Shown: positions 34,117-43,147, counted from the stretch's first letter. The stretch is 64,000 nucleotides of DNA from 2-02-FULL-66-14 sp037443705 (GCA_037443705.1 JBBINV010000009.1:1-64000), one strand, 5' to 3'. The notes: generated by a model not told the origin, from the sequence alone. Program-made: numbers and translations.

Positions 34117-35954
34117 GCGGCTTTGTCTTTTCTGAGCGGCCGCACGTTCAGCGCGGCTACGATCTGCGCGATCTCGCGCGCGATGAAGCGCGCGGTGATC
34201 GGCGTGCCGTCGTAGTGCAGCACCGAGATGAGCGAGGCGGGGTTGATGCCGGCGTCGTTGACCAGCAGCGTCTTCAGCTGCGCATCGCGGTTTTGCTCCA
34301 CGACGAACACCTTGGAGTGCGAGGCGACGAAGTCGAAGATTTCGTCCTGGAACGGGAAGCCGCGGACCCGGAGCGCATTTACATGAATCTCCTGGTTTGA
34401 AAGAGATTCCAAGGCTTCATGCATGGCCGGGCTCGTCGAGCCGTAATAGATGCAGCCGAAGCGCGCCGGGTACTTGGCGGGCGTGAGGACGGGCCTGGGG
34501 ACGAGCGTTTTCGCGGTCTCGAATTTCTTTTGCAGCCGCTGCATGTTGTAGACGTAGTCGGGCCCGGCCTCGGAGTAGGTGGCGTAGGCATTCTTGCTCG
34601 TGCCGCGCGTGAAATAGGCGCCGCGCTTCGCATGCGTGCCGGGATAGGTGCGGTAGGGGATGCCGTCGCCGTCCACGTCGAGGTAGCGCCCGAACTCCCT
34701 GCCCTCCTCCAGCTCTTGCGCGGTCATCACCTTGCCGCGGTCGTACGTGCGCGAGTCGTCCCATTTGAAGGGAGCTGTAAGGCGCTGGTTCATGCCGATG
34801 TCCAGATCGGTCATGACGAAGATCGGCGTCTGCAGGCGCTCCGCGAGGTCGAGCGCCTGCGCGGCAAACTCGAAGCACTCGTTCGGATCCTCGGGGAAGA
34901 GGAGCACGTGCCTGGTGTCGCCGTGCGAGGCGTAGGCACAGGCGAGGACGTCCGACTGCTGCGTGCGCGTGGGCATCCCGGTGGATGGCCCGCCGCGCTG
35001 CACGTCGATGATCGTCACCGGAATCTCGGCGAAGTACGCGAGGCCGATGAACTCGCTCATGAGCGAGATCCCCGGGCCCGAGGTGGCGGTGAAGGCGCGC
35101 GCGCCGTTCCAGCCCGCGCCCACCACGATCCCCACCGAGGCCAGCTCGTCCTCGGCCTGGATGATGGCGAACTTGTTCTTGCCGGTTTCCTTATCGACTC
35201 TCAGGCGAGAGCAATACCTTTGAAAGGCTTCGGCCAATGACGACGAAGGCGTGATCGGGTACCAGGCGCAGACGGTGGCGCCGCCGTACACGCACCCGAG
35301 CGCCGCGGCGGAGTTGCCGTCGATGAAGATCCTGTCGCCCACCGCGTAGGCGCGCCTCGCCTTCAGGCCGCACGCGTCCTTGAGGTTCTCCTTGGCGAAG
35401 TTGAGGCCCATCTGGAGCGCGTTGAGATTCGGCTTGAGGAGCTTCTCCTTTCCCTTGTACTGCTCGCCGATCAGCTCGGCGATCACGCCCGGCTCCATGT
35501 CGAGCAGCGCGGCGAGCGCGCCCACGTAGATGATGTTCTTGAAAAGCTGGCGCTCGCGCGAGTCGGTGTAGCTGGCGTTGCAGATGTCCGTCAGCGGCAT
35601 GCCGATCACGTGGATGTCGTCGCGGAACTTCGACTTCGGCAGCACCTTGGTGTTGTCGTAGAAGAGGTACCCGCCCGGCTCGATCTCCTTCAGGTCCGAG
35701 TCCCAGGTCTGCGGGTTCATCGCGACCATGAGGTCCACGCCGCCGCGCCGGCCGAGCCAGCCCTTCTCGGTCACTCTGACTTCATACCAGGTGGGCAGCC
35801 CCTGGATGTTCGAGGGGAAGATGTTGCGCGGGCTGACCGGAATGCCCATGCGCAGGAAGCTCTTCGCGAAGAGCTCGTTCGCCGAGGCCGACCCGGAGCC
35901 GTTCACGTTCGCGAACTTGACGACGAAATCGTTGACCGCTTCGATCCGCTTCAT
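34113..35954 (-). CDS. korA: 2-oxoacid:acceptor oxidoreductase alpha subunit (fused gamma-alpha, KorA-like)
   Basis: A 613-residue fusion of the gamma domain (1-190, NDFVVKFANVNGSGSASANE) with the pyrimidine-binding alpha domain (about 205-500). The latter contains GNSAAALGCVYGGATVCAWY, YPITPSSSLAEAF and TSGPGISLMSEFIGLAYFAE. A C-terminal domain contains GSTSPAMHEALE. The start was chosen at MKRIEAVNDF, overlapping the upstream stop by four bases. The subunit binds CoA and TPP pyrophosphate with KorB. Confidence 0.93.
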   Translation of the reverse strand: MKRIEAVNDFVVKFANVNGSGSASANELFAKSFLRMGIPVSPRNIFPSNIQGLPTWYEVRVTEKGWLGRRGGVDLMVAMNPQTWDSDLKEIEPGGYLFYDNTKVLPKSKFRDDIHVIGMPLTDICNASYTDSRERQLFKNIIYVGALAALLDMEPGVIAELIGEQYKGKEKLLKPNLNALQMGLNFAKENLKDACGLKARRAYAVGDRIFIDGNSAAALGCVYGGATVCAWYPITPSSSLAEAFQRYCSRLRVDKETGKNKFAIIQAEDELASVGIVVGAGWNGARAFTATSGPGISLMSEFIGLAYFAEIPVTIIDVQRGGPSTGMPTRTQQSDVLACAYASHGDTRHVLLFPEDPNECFEFAAQALDLAERLQTPIFVMTDLDIGMNQRLTAPFKWDDSRTYDRGKVMTAQELEEGREFGRYLDVDGDGIPYRTYPGTHAKRGAYFTRGTSKNAYATYSEAGPDYVYNMQRLQKKFETAKTLVPRPVLTPAKYPARFGCIYYGSTSPAMHEALESLSNQEIHVNALRVRGFPFQDEIFDFVASHSKVFVVEQNRDAQLKTLLVNDAGINPASLISVLHYDGTPITARFIAREIAQIVAALNVRPLRKDKAA

Positions 35955-37774
35955 GCCGCTTTCCTCGTTTTCTCGTGGGTCCGGCAGCCGGGGCCGGCGT
36001 GGGTCAGCTCGAGGAGGAACTTCTGCATGTCCCAGGCTCCGGTGGGGCAGCGCTCGGCGCACAGGCCGCAGTGAAGGCACACGTCCTCGTCCTTTACCAT
36101 GACGCGCGTGGTTTTCAGGGGACCGGAGACGTAGAGTTCCTGGCTCCTGTTCGTCGCAGGAGCGGAAAGGCTCTTTCTCAGGACTTCTTCCTCGGCGTTC
36201 CGAGTGAACGTGATGCAGTCCATCGGGCAGATGTCGGCGCAGGCGTCGCACTCGATGCAGAGCCTGGCGGTGAACACGGTCTGCACGTCGCAGTTGAGGC
36301 AGCGCTGCGCCTCCTTCCACGCCGTGGCGGCATCGAAGCCGAGCTCGACCTCCATTTTCACGTTCTTCAGCGTCGCCTTCACGTCCGCCCAGGGCACCTT
36401 GTAGCGCGCGTCCCCCGCGATCTCGTTGTCGTAGCTCCACTCATGGATGCCCATCTTCTGCGAGAGAAGCGAGACACCCGGGGCGGGGCGTTCCCCGATG
36501 TTCTCGTCGTTCAGGAGCTTGTCGATCGAAACCGCGGCGTCGTGGCCGTGCGCCACCGCCCAGATGATGTTCTTCGGCCCGAACGCCGCGTCGCCGCCGA
36601 AGAAAACGTGCTTTTGAGACGACTGGAGAGTGGTCCGGTCCAGGAGGGGCAGACCGTACCTGTCGAACTCGATCCCGGAATCCCTCTCGATCCAGGGAAA
36701 CGCGTTCTCCTGACCCACCGCGACGAGCACGTCGTCGCACTCGAAGCTCTGGTCGGGCTCTCCGGTTCTTACGAGATCCCGTTTCCCGCGGGAGTCGTAG
36801 ACGGCCTTCACCTTCTCGAAGGTCATCCCGACCAGCTTTCCATCCTTCAGGTCGAACGATTTCGGAACCAGGTAGTTCAGGATCGGAATGCCCTCGTGCT
36901 GGGCGTCTTCCTTTTCCCACGGGCTCGCCTTCATCTCCTCGAACCCGGAGCGCACGATCACCTTCACATCCTCGCCGCCGAGGCGCCGGCTGGTGCGGCA
37001 GCAGTCCATCGCGGTGTTGCCGCCGCCGAGCACGATCACGCGCTTGCCGATCTCCGCGGTGTGGCCGAAGGAGACGGAAGCGAGCCAGTCGATCCCGATG
37101 TGGATGTTCTTCGCGGCTTCTTTTCTCCCGGGGATATTCAGATCCCTTCCTCTCGGGGCCCCGGTCCCTACGAAGATCGCGTCCCAGCCCTCGGAGAGGA
37201 GGGCTTTCATCGACTCCACCTTCCGTTGAACGAAGGAAACACCCAGGTCCAGGACGTAGCCCACCTCCTCGTCGATGACTTCCAGCGGCAGGCGGAACCT
37301 CGGGATCTGCGACCAGATCATGCCGCCGGCGCGCGGGTCCTGGTCGAACACCGTGACCTCGTAGCCGAGCGGCGCGAGATCGCGCGCCACCGTGAGCGAG
37401 GCGGGGCCTGCGCCCACGCAGGCGATCTTTTTCCCGTTCTTTTTCTTCGCGGGTCTGGGGAGTTTGTCCCGCACATCCGCTTTCAGGTCGGCGGCCACGC
37501 GCTTCAAGCGGCAGATCGCTACCGGCTCGGGGCGCGCCTGGTTCGCCTGCTCGACGCGCCCGCGTCGGCAGGCGGGCTCGCACGGCCGGTCGCAGGTGCG
37601 CCCGAGGATTCCGGGAAAGACGTTCGACTGCCAGTTCACCATGTAGGCGTCGGAATAGCGCCCCGCGGCGATCAGGCGGATGTATTCGGGAACGGGAGTG
37701 TGGGCGGGGCACGCCCACTGGCAATCGACGACTTTGTGGAAGTAGTCGGGGTTCCGGATGTCAGTGGGCTGCAA
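35951..37774 (-). CDS. FAD/NAD(P)-dependent flavoprotein with two 4Fe-4S clusters (GltD-like, KorC-type)
   Basis: A 607-residue electron-transfer subunit. It has an N-terminal cysteine-rich domain (CQWACPAHTPVPEYIRL; CDRPCEPACRRG), a GltD-like FAD site (CVGAGPASLTVARDLAPLG), an NAD(P) site (VIVLGGGNTAMDCCR) and a C-terminal ferredoxin domain with two clusters (CIECDACADICPMDC and CLHCGLCAERCP). It starts with TTG, supported by GAGGAG seven bases upstream. In Azoarcus evansii a related 2-oxoglutarate oxidoreductase with a flavoprotein subunit reduces NADP+; the same is inferred here. Confidence 0.9.
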   Translation of the reverse strand: MQPTDIRNPDYFHKVVDCQWACPAHTPVPEYIRLIAAGRYSDAYMVNWQSNVFPGILGRTCDRPCEPACRRGRVEQANQARPEPVAICRLKRVAADLKADVRDKLPRPAKKKNGKKIACVGAGPASLTVARDLAPLGYEVTVFDQDPRAGGMIWSQIPRFRLPLEVIDEEVGYVLDLGVSFVQRKVESMKALLSEGWDAIFVGTGAPRGRDLNIPGRKEAAKNIHIGIDWLASVSFGHTAEIGKRVIVLGGGNTAMDCCRTSRRLGGEDVKVIVRSGFEEMKASPWEKEDAQHEGIPILNYLVPKSFDLKDGKLVGMTFEKVKAVYDSRGKRDLVRTGEPDQSFECDDVLVAVGQENAFPWIERDSGIEFDRYGLPLLDRTTLQSSQKHVFFGGDAAFGPKNIIWAVAHGHDAAVSIDKLLNDENIGERPAPGVSLLSQKMGIHEWSYDNEIAGDARYKVPWADVKATLKNVKMEVELGFDAATAWKEAQRCLNCDVQTVFTARLCIECDACADICPMDCITFTRNAEEEVLRKSLSAPATNRSQELYVSGPLKTTRVMVKDEDVCLHCGLCAERCPTGAWDMQKFLLELTHAGPGCRTHEKTRKAA

Positions 37775-37881
37775 CGACTTGCTCCTCGAGGGTACGCGGG
37801 GCCATCAGAAATCTGAATAAAGGTATGACCGCGCAGTTTACTCCGGGTGTCCACCCGGGGAAAGGCTTTGTTTTCAAAACC

Positions 37882-38260
37882 CTAGGGCTTTTGCGCGGCT
37901 CCGGCGACGCCGCGGTGATCGTCCAGCGCCTGAAACAGCGTCGCGCAGTGGTTCACCCGCCCCTCGGCGTCGCGCATCGCGTATCGCGCTCACGCTGCGC
38001 CACTCGCGGCTGGCGGTGCCGTTGTTGCGCCGGCCCCGGGCGGTACCGCTCCAGTGGCCCGAACATTCGGCACCGGCGTACATCCCGGCGTAGAAGGCGT
38101 CGGGCTGGAGGCCCGAGCCGAAATCCGTTTCGGACGAGCCGATCACTTCACTCGCACCGTACCCGCTGATGCGGCGGAAGGCGTGCGCCGCGAGCTCGAA
38201 CTCCTCCTCGCGTGCGTGCAGCTGTGCAGCCCGACCACCGCAAAGCTGCAGGCGAACGAA
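37882..38260 (-). pseudogene. PAS-domain protein remnant
   Basis: The 611 bases between the flavoprotein and enoyl-CoA hydratase genes contain no intact gene. On the minus strand a degraded PAS domain is readable: AREEEFELAAHAF, RRISGYGASEVIGSS, PDAFYAGMYAGAE, GHWSGTARGRRNNGTAS and EWRSVSAIRDA. After a frame change near 37978 it continues EGRVNHCATLFQALDDHRG to a stop at 37882. The usual start of the PAS core is deleted between AHAF and RRISG. It is a fragment of a larger signalling protein, without a start codon. Confidence 0.75.
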
Positions 38261-38385
38261 AACGCGCGCCCGGCGCAGTCGATCCGGGCGACCGGATGGA
38301 TCCCCTGCCGTTCCATGGCCGTCGCCGCTTCCCCTGCGCTATCTTACGCTACAGGCTTACACCGCGCTGACAGGGAGGATCGGCA

Positions 38386-39150
38386 ATGGGCGTTCGAACG
38401 GAACTGGAAGAGCGCGGCGGCGCGCTGGTGGCGCGCCTCACGCTCGACAACCCGAAGAAGCTCAACATCCTGCGGCGAACCGCGCTCGTGAAGATCGTGG
38501 AAGCGATGCGCGAGATCGAGCTCAACGCGCGCGTGCGCGCCGTCGTGCTCACGGGCGCGGGCGAGCGCGCGTTCGCGGGCGGCGCGGACGTCGCCGAGCT
38601 CGCGGCGCTCAATCCGGCGAGCGCGCGCGACTACATCGCGCTCGTGCACGAGGCATGCGAGGCGATGCGCGAGTGCGCGCTGCCCGTGATCGCGCGCATC
38701 AGCGGCTGGTGCCTGGGGGCGGGGCTGGAGCTCGCCGCCTCGTGCGATCTGCGCATCGCCGCCTCCACCGCGCGCTTCGGCATGCCCGAGGTGCGGCTCG
38801 GCATTCCCTCGGTGGTGGAAGCGGCGCTGATCCCGCGGCTCACGGGTGCCGGGCGCGCGCGCTGGCTCGTGATGACTGGCGAGACGATCGGCGCGCACGA
38901 GGCGCTCGAGTGGGGCCTGGTGGAAAAGGTCTTCGAGGAAAAAGATATGGATAACGGAGTCAACCAGACCCTCGACGCGATCCTCGCCGGCGACGCGGGA
39001 GCGATGAGCGCGCAGAAGCGCCTGTGCAAGCTCTGGGAGGAGGCGCCGCTCGAAGCCGCGGTGCGCGCGAGCATCGACGAGTTCGCGCGCGCCTACGAGT
39101 CCGGCGAGCCGGCGCGGCGCATCGAGGCTTTCCGACGGCGCAAGAAATGA
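38386..39150 (+). CDS. Enoyl-CoA hydratase/isomerase family protein
   Basis: A crotonase-fold enzyme of 254 residues. The oxyanion-hole segment AFAGGADVAEL is at about 63-73 and SGWCLGAGLELAASCDLRIA at about 106-125. FGMPEVRLGIPSVVEA supplies one of the two usual active-site acidic residues. AGGGAGGATC-type ribosome site precedes the ATG (AGGGAGGATCGGCA). It stands alone between two degraded regions; the pathway is unknown. Hydratase, isomerase or methylglutaconyl-type activity are all possible. Confidence 0.9.
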   Translation: MGVRTELEERGGALVARLTLDNPKKLNILRRTALVKIVEAMREIELNARVRAVVLTGAGERAFAGGADVAELAALNPASARDYIALVHEACEAMRECALPVIARISGWCLGAGLELAASCDLRIAASTARFGMPEVRLGIPSVVEAALIPRLTGAGRARWLVMTGETIGAHEALEWGLVEKVFEEKDMDNGVNQTLDAILAGDAGAMSAQKRLCKLWEEAPLEAAVRASIDEFARAYESGEPARRIEAFRRRKK

Positions 39151-39151
39151 T

Positions 39152-39757
39152 TCATTTCGCGTCGCCCTGCCAAGCGCACCCCAAGAGCTTCCGGCCGTCG
39201 AGATCGGCGAGGGCGCGCAGCGTCGTGAGCCCGAGCAGCGGATCGCGGCAGCGCTCCGCGCGGACCGTGACGTGCAGGACCGATTTTCCGGTAGAGGCTT
39301 CAAGCGACCAGCCCGTGTCCTTCACGCTCCACGTGCCGGAAGCAAACCTCATCGGAGTCGCGCCGCCGCGCGTTCGGATGAACACCCCGTCCTCGCGCGC
39401 CTCGAGCTGCCAGAGCGGATCCGATCCTTGCGCGCGAAGCCGCACGCGCTCGAGGTCCTCGCGGCAGCCGGGCCCCTCGGCGCTGGCGCGCACGAGGCGC
39501 TCCGCCATCAGGGTTTTCGCTTCGAGCCTTCCCTGCAATTCGACGAAGATCGCCCGGCCGGGCCGCTGCGCGATCTCACGATAGACCGCCTCGAGGTCGC
39601 GCTCGGGCGTGCGGTCCGCCACCGCGAGCCGCTCGCCGCTGCGGCAGGGGCTCATCTGCAGGCCGTGCTTTCCGGCGACGAAGTTGCCGCGCCAGGTCTG
39701 CGCCTGCGCCGCGAGGCACGCCGCGAGCAGCGCGATCGCTACGACTGCCTGAATGAC
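39152..39757 (-). CDS. Exported protein with NlpE-like and COG3650-like domains (start unclear)
   Basis: About 201 residues from a hydrophobic signal (QAVVAIALLAACLAAQAQ). The first half (GKHGLQMSPCRSGERLAVAD, FVELQGRLEA) resembles NlpE-type envelope proteins. The second half (GSDPLWQLEAREDGVFIRT, CRDPLLGLTT, GRKLLGCAWQ) resembles the COG3650 domain. No ATG, GTG or TTG lies just ahead of the signal, and the open frame continues into a caspase remnant. The true start may have been lost, or an ATT is used. It is convergent with the enoyl-CoA hydratase gene, with one base between the stops. Confidence 0.6.
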   Translation of the reverse strand, partial: VIQAVVAIALLAACLAAQAQTWRGNFVAGKHGLQMSPCRSGERLAVADRTPERDLEAVYREIAQRPGRAIFVELQGRLEAKTLMAERLVRASAEGPGCREDLERVRLRAQGSDPLWQLEAREDGVFIRTRGGATPMRFASGTWSVKDTGWSLEASTGKSVLHVTVRAERCRDPLLGLTTLRALADLDGRKLLGCAWQGDAK

Positions 39758-39779
39758 AGCAGCTCCCGGCGCTGCGCGC

Positions 39780-40001
39780 TCACCACGCGCGCCGGGCCCT
39801 TGGGCGGCACGAGGCGGCGCGTCCATCTGCGAGAGGCCCTTCGGCGCGTCGCGGAAGTCGCGCGCGAACGGGTTGTCGCGGCAGGCGTCCAGGAAGATCA
39901 GATTCGTAGCTCCGGATCGACGCGAGCGTATCGTCCTCTCGCCAATCGAGGCCCTGCGTCGCCCCGAAGCGGATGTCCTTGAGCGTCCCGGCGATCCCCA
40001 C
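39780..40001 (-). pseudogene. Caspase-like (C14) peptidase remnant
   Basis: Two pieces of a caspase-family domain lie in different frames. GATQGLDWREDDTLASIRS comes from the first third and NLIFLDACRDNPFARDFRDA is the segment around the catalytic Cys. In an intact domain they are separated by about 60 residues that include the catalytic His, so the core is deleted at about 39905. No start or C-terminus is present. It lies directly upstream of the exported protein and may have supplied its original promoter. Confidence 0.75.
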
Positions 40002-40193
40002 GCGGAGGACTCTGCACCGCTTCCAAGGAAAAGGCTCTCCCCGGCCTCATCTACCCCATCCTGTCTAGCACGTTTGCGGGATGGACGGCGAAGGCGCGGC
40101 GCGCGACGCTTGGACCGCTGCGACAGCAGCGGCCCGCAGCGCGAAGCGGCGGGCATGGGATGCGCAGATCCTCCTCCGCGCATCCGAGGCTTG

Positions 40194-40229
40194 TCCCCGG
40201 CGCGTGCCGCGACCGGGGATCTTTTTTTT
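40194..40229 (+). terminator. Rho-independent terminator
   Basis: TCCCCGG (40194-40200) pairs with CCGGGGA (40213-40219) and is followed on the plus strand by eight T residues (40222-40229). It points rightward toward tRNA-Glu, which is on the opposite strand. It would stop plus-strand read-through from the enoyl-CoA hydratase region. Confidence 0.8.
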
Positions 40230-40236
40230 CCGTCCG

Positions 40237-40312
40237 TGGCGTCCCCATGGGGATTCGAACCCCAGTTACCGCCGTGAAAGGGCGATGTCCTAGGCCTCTA
40301 GACGATGGGGAC
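40237..40312 (-). tRNA. tRNA-Glu (anticodon TTC)
   Basis: A complete 76-base cloverleaf on the minus strand starting GTCCCCATCGTCTAGAGGCC, with anticodon loop CTTTCAC (TTC), T-loop GGTTCGAATCC, a seven-pair acceptor stem and encoded CCA at the 3' end (40237-40239). It is the second tRNA after tRNA-Ala on this strand and lies in the same direction as gltX, which charges it. Confidence 0.97.
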
Positions 40313-40316
40313 TCCG

Positions 40317-40391
40317 AAATGGGGTCAGACCCGACTTTTCGAGCCTATGTCGTCGTGCGGCGAGCCCGAAAAGTCGAGTCTGACCCCATTT
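40317..40391. repeat. Inverted repeat, GGGGTCAGACTCGACTTT family, copy 2
   Basis: Arms of 25 bases (40317-40341 and 40367-40391) with one mismatch, beginning AAATGGGGTCAGACCCGAC, surround a 25-base loop. The same arm sequence makes the element at 21067-21119. It sits between tRNA-Glu and tRNA-Ala, four bases from the former and five from the latter, and is part of their presumed common precursor transcript. Confidence 0.95.
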
Positions 40392-40396
40392 GCATG

Positions 40397-40472
<76 letters not shown>

Positions 40473-40486
40473 ACGCAAGGGGGCGA

Positions 40487-40515
40487 ATTATAGCGGCAAG
40501 TCCCTGCAACCGCAA
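40487..40515 (-). promoter_or_regulatory. Sigma-70 promoter of the tRNA-Ala/tRNA-Glu unit
   Basis: On the minus strand TTGCGG (40515-40510), a 17-base spacer and a perfect TATAAT (40492-40487) lie just upstream of tRNA-Ala, followed by a GC-rich discriminator (CGCCCCC) as expected for a stringently controlled stable-RNA promoter. Confidence 0.85.
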
Positions 40516-40637
40516 AGATTTTTCCCTTCTAGCCGCAGGGCCCGGCGCGGTACGCGCGGATCGTGGAGCACATCGCGATGGCGATCCGAGCGCCCGCGCC
40601 GCCGGCGGGTGCGAAAATCGCGAGCGCGGCTCTCCTC

Positions 40638-42065
40638 TCAGTCGCCGCGCAGATGATGCGCAAGGCGCGCGAGCACCAGCTCGCGCCCGAGGAGCTCGAG
40701 CACCGCGTCGAGCGAAGGCGTCTGCGCGCGCCCGGTGACGAGCAGACGCACGGGCATCGCGAGCTCGGGCATCCTGAGCCCGCTCGCCTTCGCCACGGAG
40801 GAGACCGCGGCACCGAGCGCCTGCCGGCTCCATTCGCACGCGAGCAGTTTCGCCTCGAGCATCTTGAGCGCGGGCCGCGTCTTCTCGTTCACCATTTCCG
40901 CAACCCGCTCCGGCGCCGGCGTCTCGTAGCGGTAGAAGAAGTGCGCGGCTTCCGCAAGATGCGCGAGCGTGGTGGCGCGGTCCTTGAGCAGCGCAACGAC
41001 CTTGGCCAGGTCCGGCCCGTTCTCGATGCTCACCCCGAGCTTTTTCAGTTCAGGCTCAAGCAGAACCGAAAGACGCTCGTCCGATGCCTGCTTCAGGTGC
41101 TGCTGGTTGAGCCAGGCGAGCTTCCCGGGATTGAATTGCGCCGCGGATTTCGAGACGTGCGCGAGATCGAACCACTCGACGAACTTCCCGATCGCGAAGC
41201 ACTCGTCGTTGCCGTGCGACCAGCCCAGGCGCGCCAGGTAGTTGACGAGCGCCTCCGGCAGATATCCTTCGTCGCGGTACTGCGCGACGCTCACGGCACC
41301 GTGGCGCTTGGACAGGCGCTCGCCGTCGGCCCCGAGGATCATCGGCACGTGGGCGAATTGCGGAAGCTTCAGGCCTTTACCCCGATTTCCGCCCTTCAAA
41401 AGAGCCTCGAAAATATGGATCTGCCGCGGCGTGTTATTGACGTGGTCGTCGCCGCGGATGACGTGCGTGATCGCCATGTCGAGGTCGTCCACGACCACGC
41501 CGAAGTTGTACGTGGGCACGCCGTCGGCACGCAGCAGCACGAGGTCGTCGAGCTCCGCGTTCGGGAACTCGATCGGGCCCTTCACGAGGTCGTTCCACCC
41601 CACCGTGCCCTCCTCGGGCGTGCGGAAGCGCACCACCGGCGCGCGATCGCCCGGCGGCACGAGCCCCGCGGCCTTCGCGCGCTCGGGCCGCCAGCGTCCG
41701 TCGTAGCGGGGCTTGAGGCCCCTGGCCCTCTGAGTGGTCCGAAGCTCTTCAAGCTCCTCCTTCGTGGCCCAGCAGCGATAGGCGTGGCCCGACGCGATGA
41801 GCTGCTCGGCAACCTCGCGGTATCGATCGAGCCGCTTCATCTGGAAGAACGGGCCCTCGTCCCAGTCGAGGCCGAGCCATCGCAGGCTCTCCAGGATCGC
41901 ACGCTCCGATTCCTGCGTGGAGCGCTCGAGGTCGGTGTCCTCGATGCGCAGGACGAATTTCCCGCCGTGCCGGCGCGCGTAGGCCCAGGAGAAAAGTGCG
42001 GTGCGCGCGCCGCCGATGTGAAGGTAGCCGGTCGGGCTGGGCGCGAAGCGGGTACGGACGCTCAT
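40638..42065 (-). CDS. gltX: Glutamyl-tRNA synthetase
   Basis: Charges tRNA-Glu with glutamate in the cytoplasm. It has 475 residues, normal for bacterial GluRS. The class I HIGH motif is LHIGG (15-19) in FAPSPTGYLHIGGARTALF, and the KMSKS equivalent is ERLSKRHGA. RIEDTDLERST is also conserved. It lies 166 bases upstream of tRNA-Ala and tRNA-Glu on the same strand. That gap holds the tRNA promoter and nothing else I can recognise. Confidence 0.98.
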   Translation of the reverse strand: MSVRTRFAPSPTGYLHIGGARTALFSWAYARRHGGKFVLRIEDTDLERSTQESERAILESLRWLGLDWDEGPFFQMKRLDRYREVAEQLIASGHAYRCWATKEELEELRTTQRARGLKPRYDGRWRPERAKAAGLVPPGDRAPVVRFRTPEEGTVGWNDLVKGPIEFPNAELDDLVLLRADGVPTYNFGVVVDDLDMAITHVIRGDDHVNNTPRQIHIFEALLKGGNRGKGLKLPQFAHVPMILGADGERLSKRHGAVSVAQYRDEGYLPEALVNYLARLGWSHGNDECFAIGKFVEWFDLAHVSKSAAQFNPGKLAWLNQQHLKQASDERLSVLLEPELKKLGVSIENGPDLAKVVALLKDRATTLAHLAEAAHFFYRYETPAPERVAEMVNEKTRPALKMLEAKLLACEWSRQALGAAVSSVAKASGLRMPELAMPVRLLVTGRAQTPSLDAVLELLGRELVLARLAHHLRGD

Positions 42066-42127
42066 CGAGAGCCGGATTTTCTCACGGAGTGATAAGCTAG
42101 CGGTTCTTCAACAAGGAGGGGAACAGG

Positions 42128-43147
42128 ATGAGAATCGTTCGCTTGGCCGGCGTTGCCGCGCTCGCGGCGTGCGCACCGGCCGCCGCACAGGTCACGCTGA
42201 ACGCCAGCTCCTGGGTGCCGCCCGCGCACCCGATCACCGCGACCATGCTCGTGCCGCTGTGCGACGACATCGCCAAGGCGACCGCGGGCCGCGTCAAGTG
42301 CAACGTGCTGCCGAAGGCGCCGGTGGCGCCGCCGCAGACCTTCGACGCGGTGAAGGACGGCGTGATCGACCTCTCGTACACGGTGCACGGCTACACGCCC
42401 GGGCGCTTTGCGCTGACCGACGCGCCCGAGTTCCCGTTTTCCAGCGGTGACAGCGCAGAGGTGACCTGCGTCGCCTGGCAGCGCATCTACGAGCGCATGC
42501 TCGCCAAGGTCGACGAGCACAAGGGCAATGTCACGCTCTCGGTGTTCACGCACGGCCCCGGCCAGATGTACAACACCAAGCGCGCGATCAACGCTCTCAA
42601 GGACCTCGAGGGCCTGAAGATCCGGATCGGCGGAGGACTGGTGAACGACATCACCAAGGCGCTCGGCGCAGTGCCGATGCTCAAGCCCGCGCCCGAATCC
42701 TACGAGCTGCTGTCCTCGGGCGTCGCCGACGGCGTGTTCTTCCCGAAGGAGTCGCCGCTCTCGTTCAAGCTGATTCCGCTGATCAAGCACGCCACCTACG
42801 TGCCCGGGGGCCTGTACAACGTGAGCTTCGTCTGGATCGCGAACCCGGCCAAGTGGAACTCGATCCCGGCGGCGGACCGCAAGCTGATCGAGCCGCTGCT
42901 CGGCGAGGCGCTCGCGCGCCGCTCGGGCAAGGCCTGGGACGCCGCCGACGCCAAGGGGGAGGCCGCGCTGCGCGAGGCCAAGGTCCCGATCGTGGTCGCG
43001 AGCCCGCAGATGATCGCCGAGATCAAGGCGAAGACCGCGCCGCTCGAGCAGCAGTGGATCGAAACCAAGGCGAAATCGAAGGGTGTTGACGGCGCCGCGG
43101 TGCTGAAGGCCCTGCGCGCCGAGATCGCGTCGCTACAGAAGAAGTAA
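42128..43147 (+). CDS. dctP: TRAP transporter substrate-binding protein (DctP family)
   Basis: A periplasmic receptor of a tripartite carboxylate-type transporter, 339 residues with a signal peptide (VAALAACAPAAAQ). Family landmarks are SSWVPPAHPITATM, FTHGPGQMYNTKRAI, LEGLKIRIGGGLVNDITKAL and SYELLSSGVADGVFFPKES. AAGGAGGGG ribosome site precedes the ATG. The ligand is unknown; most relatives bind carboxylates. It is the first gene of a dctPQM unit. Confidence 0.92.
   Translation: MRIVRLAGVAALAACAPAAAQVTLNASSWVPPAHPITATMLVPLCDDIAKATAGRVKCNVLPKAPVAPPQTFDAVKDGVIDLSYTVHGYTPGRFALTDAPEFPFSSGDSAEVTCVAWQRIYERMLAKVDEHKGNVTLSVFTHGPGQMYNTKRAINALKDLEGLKIRIGGGLVNDITKALGAVPMLKPAPESYELLSSGVADGVFFPKESPLSFKLIPLIKHATYVPGGLYNVSFVWIANPAKWNSIPAADRKLIEPLLGEALARRSGKAWDAADAKGEAALREAKVPIVVASPQMIAEIKAKTAPLEQQWIETKAKSKGVDGAAVLKALRAEIASLQKK

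Noticed and set aside
40487..40640. Possible small protein gene between gltX and tRNA-Ala
   Set aside because: The gap is accounted for by the tRNA promoter, and the short frames show no ribosome site or protein-like composition.
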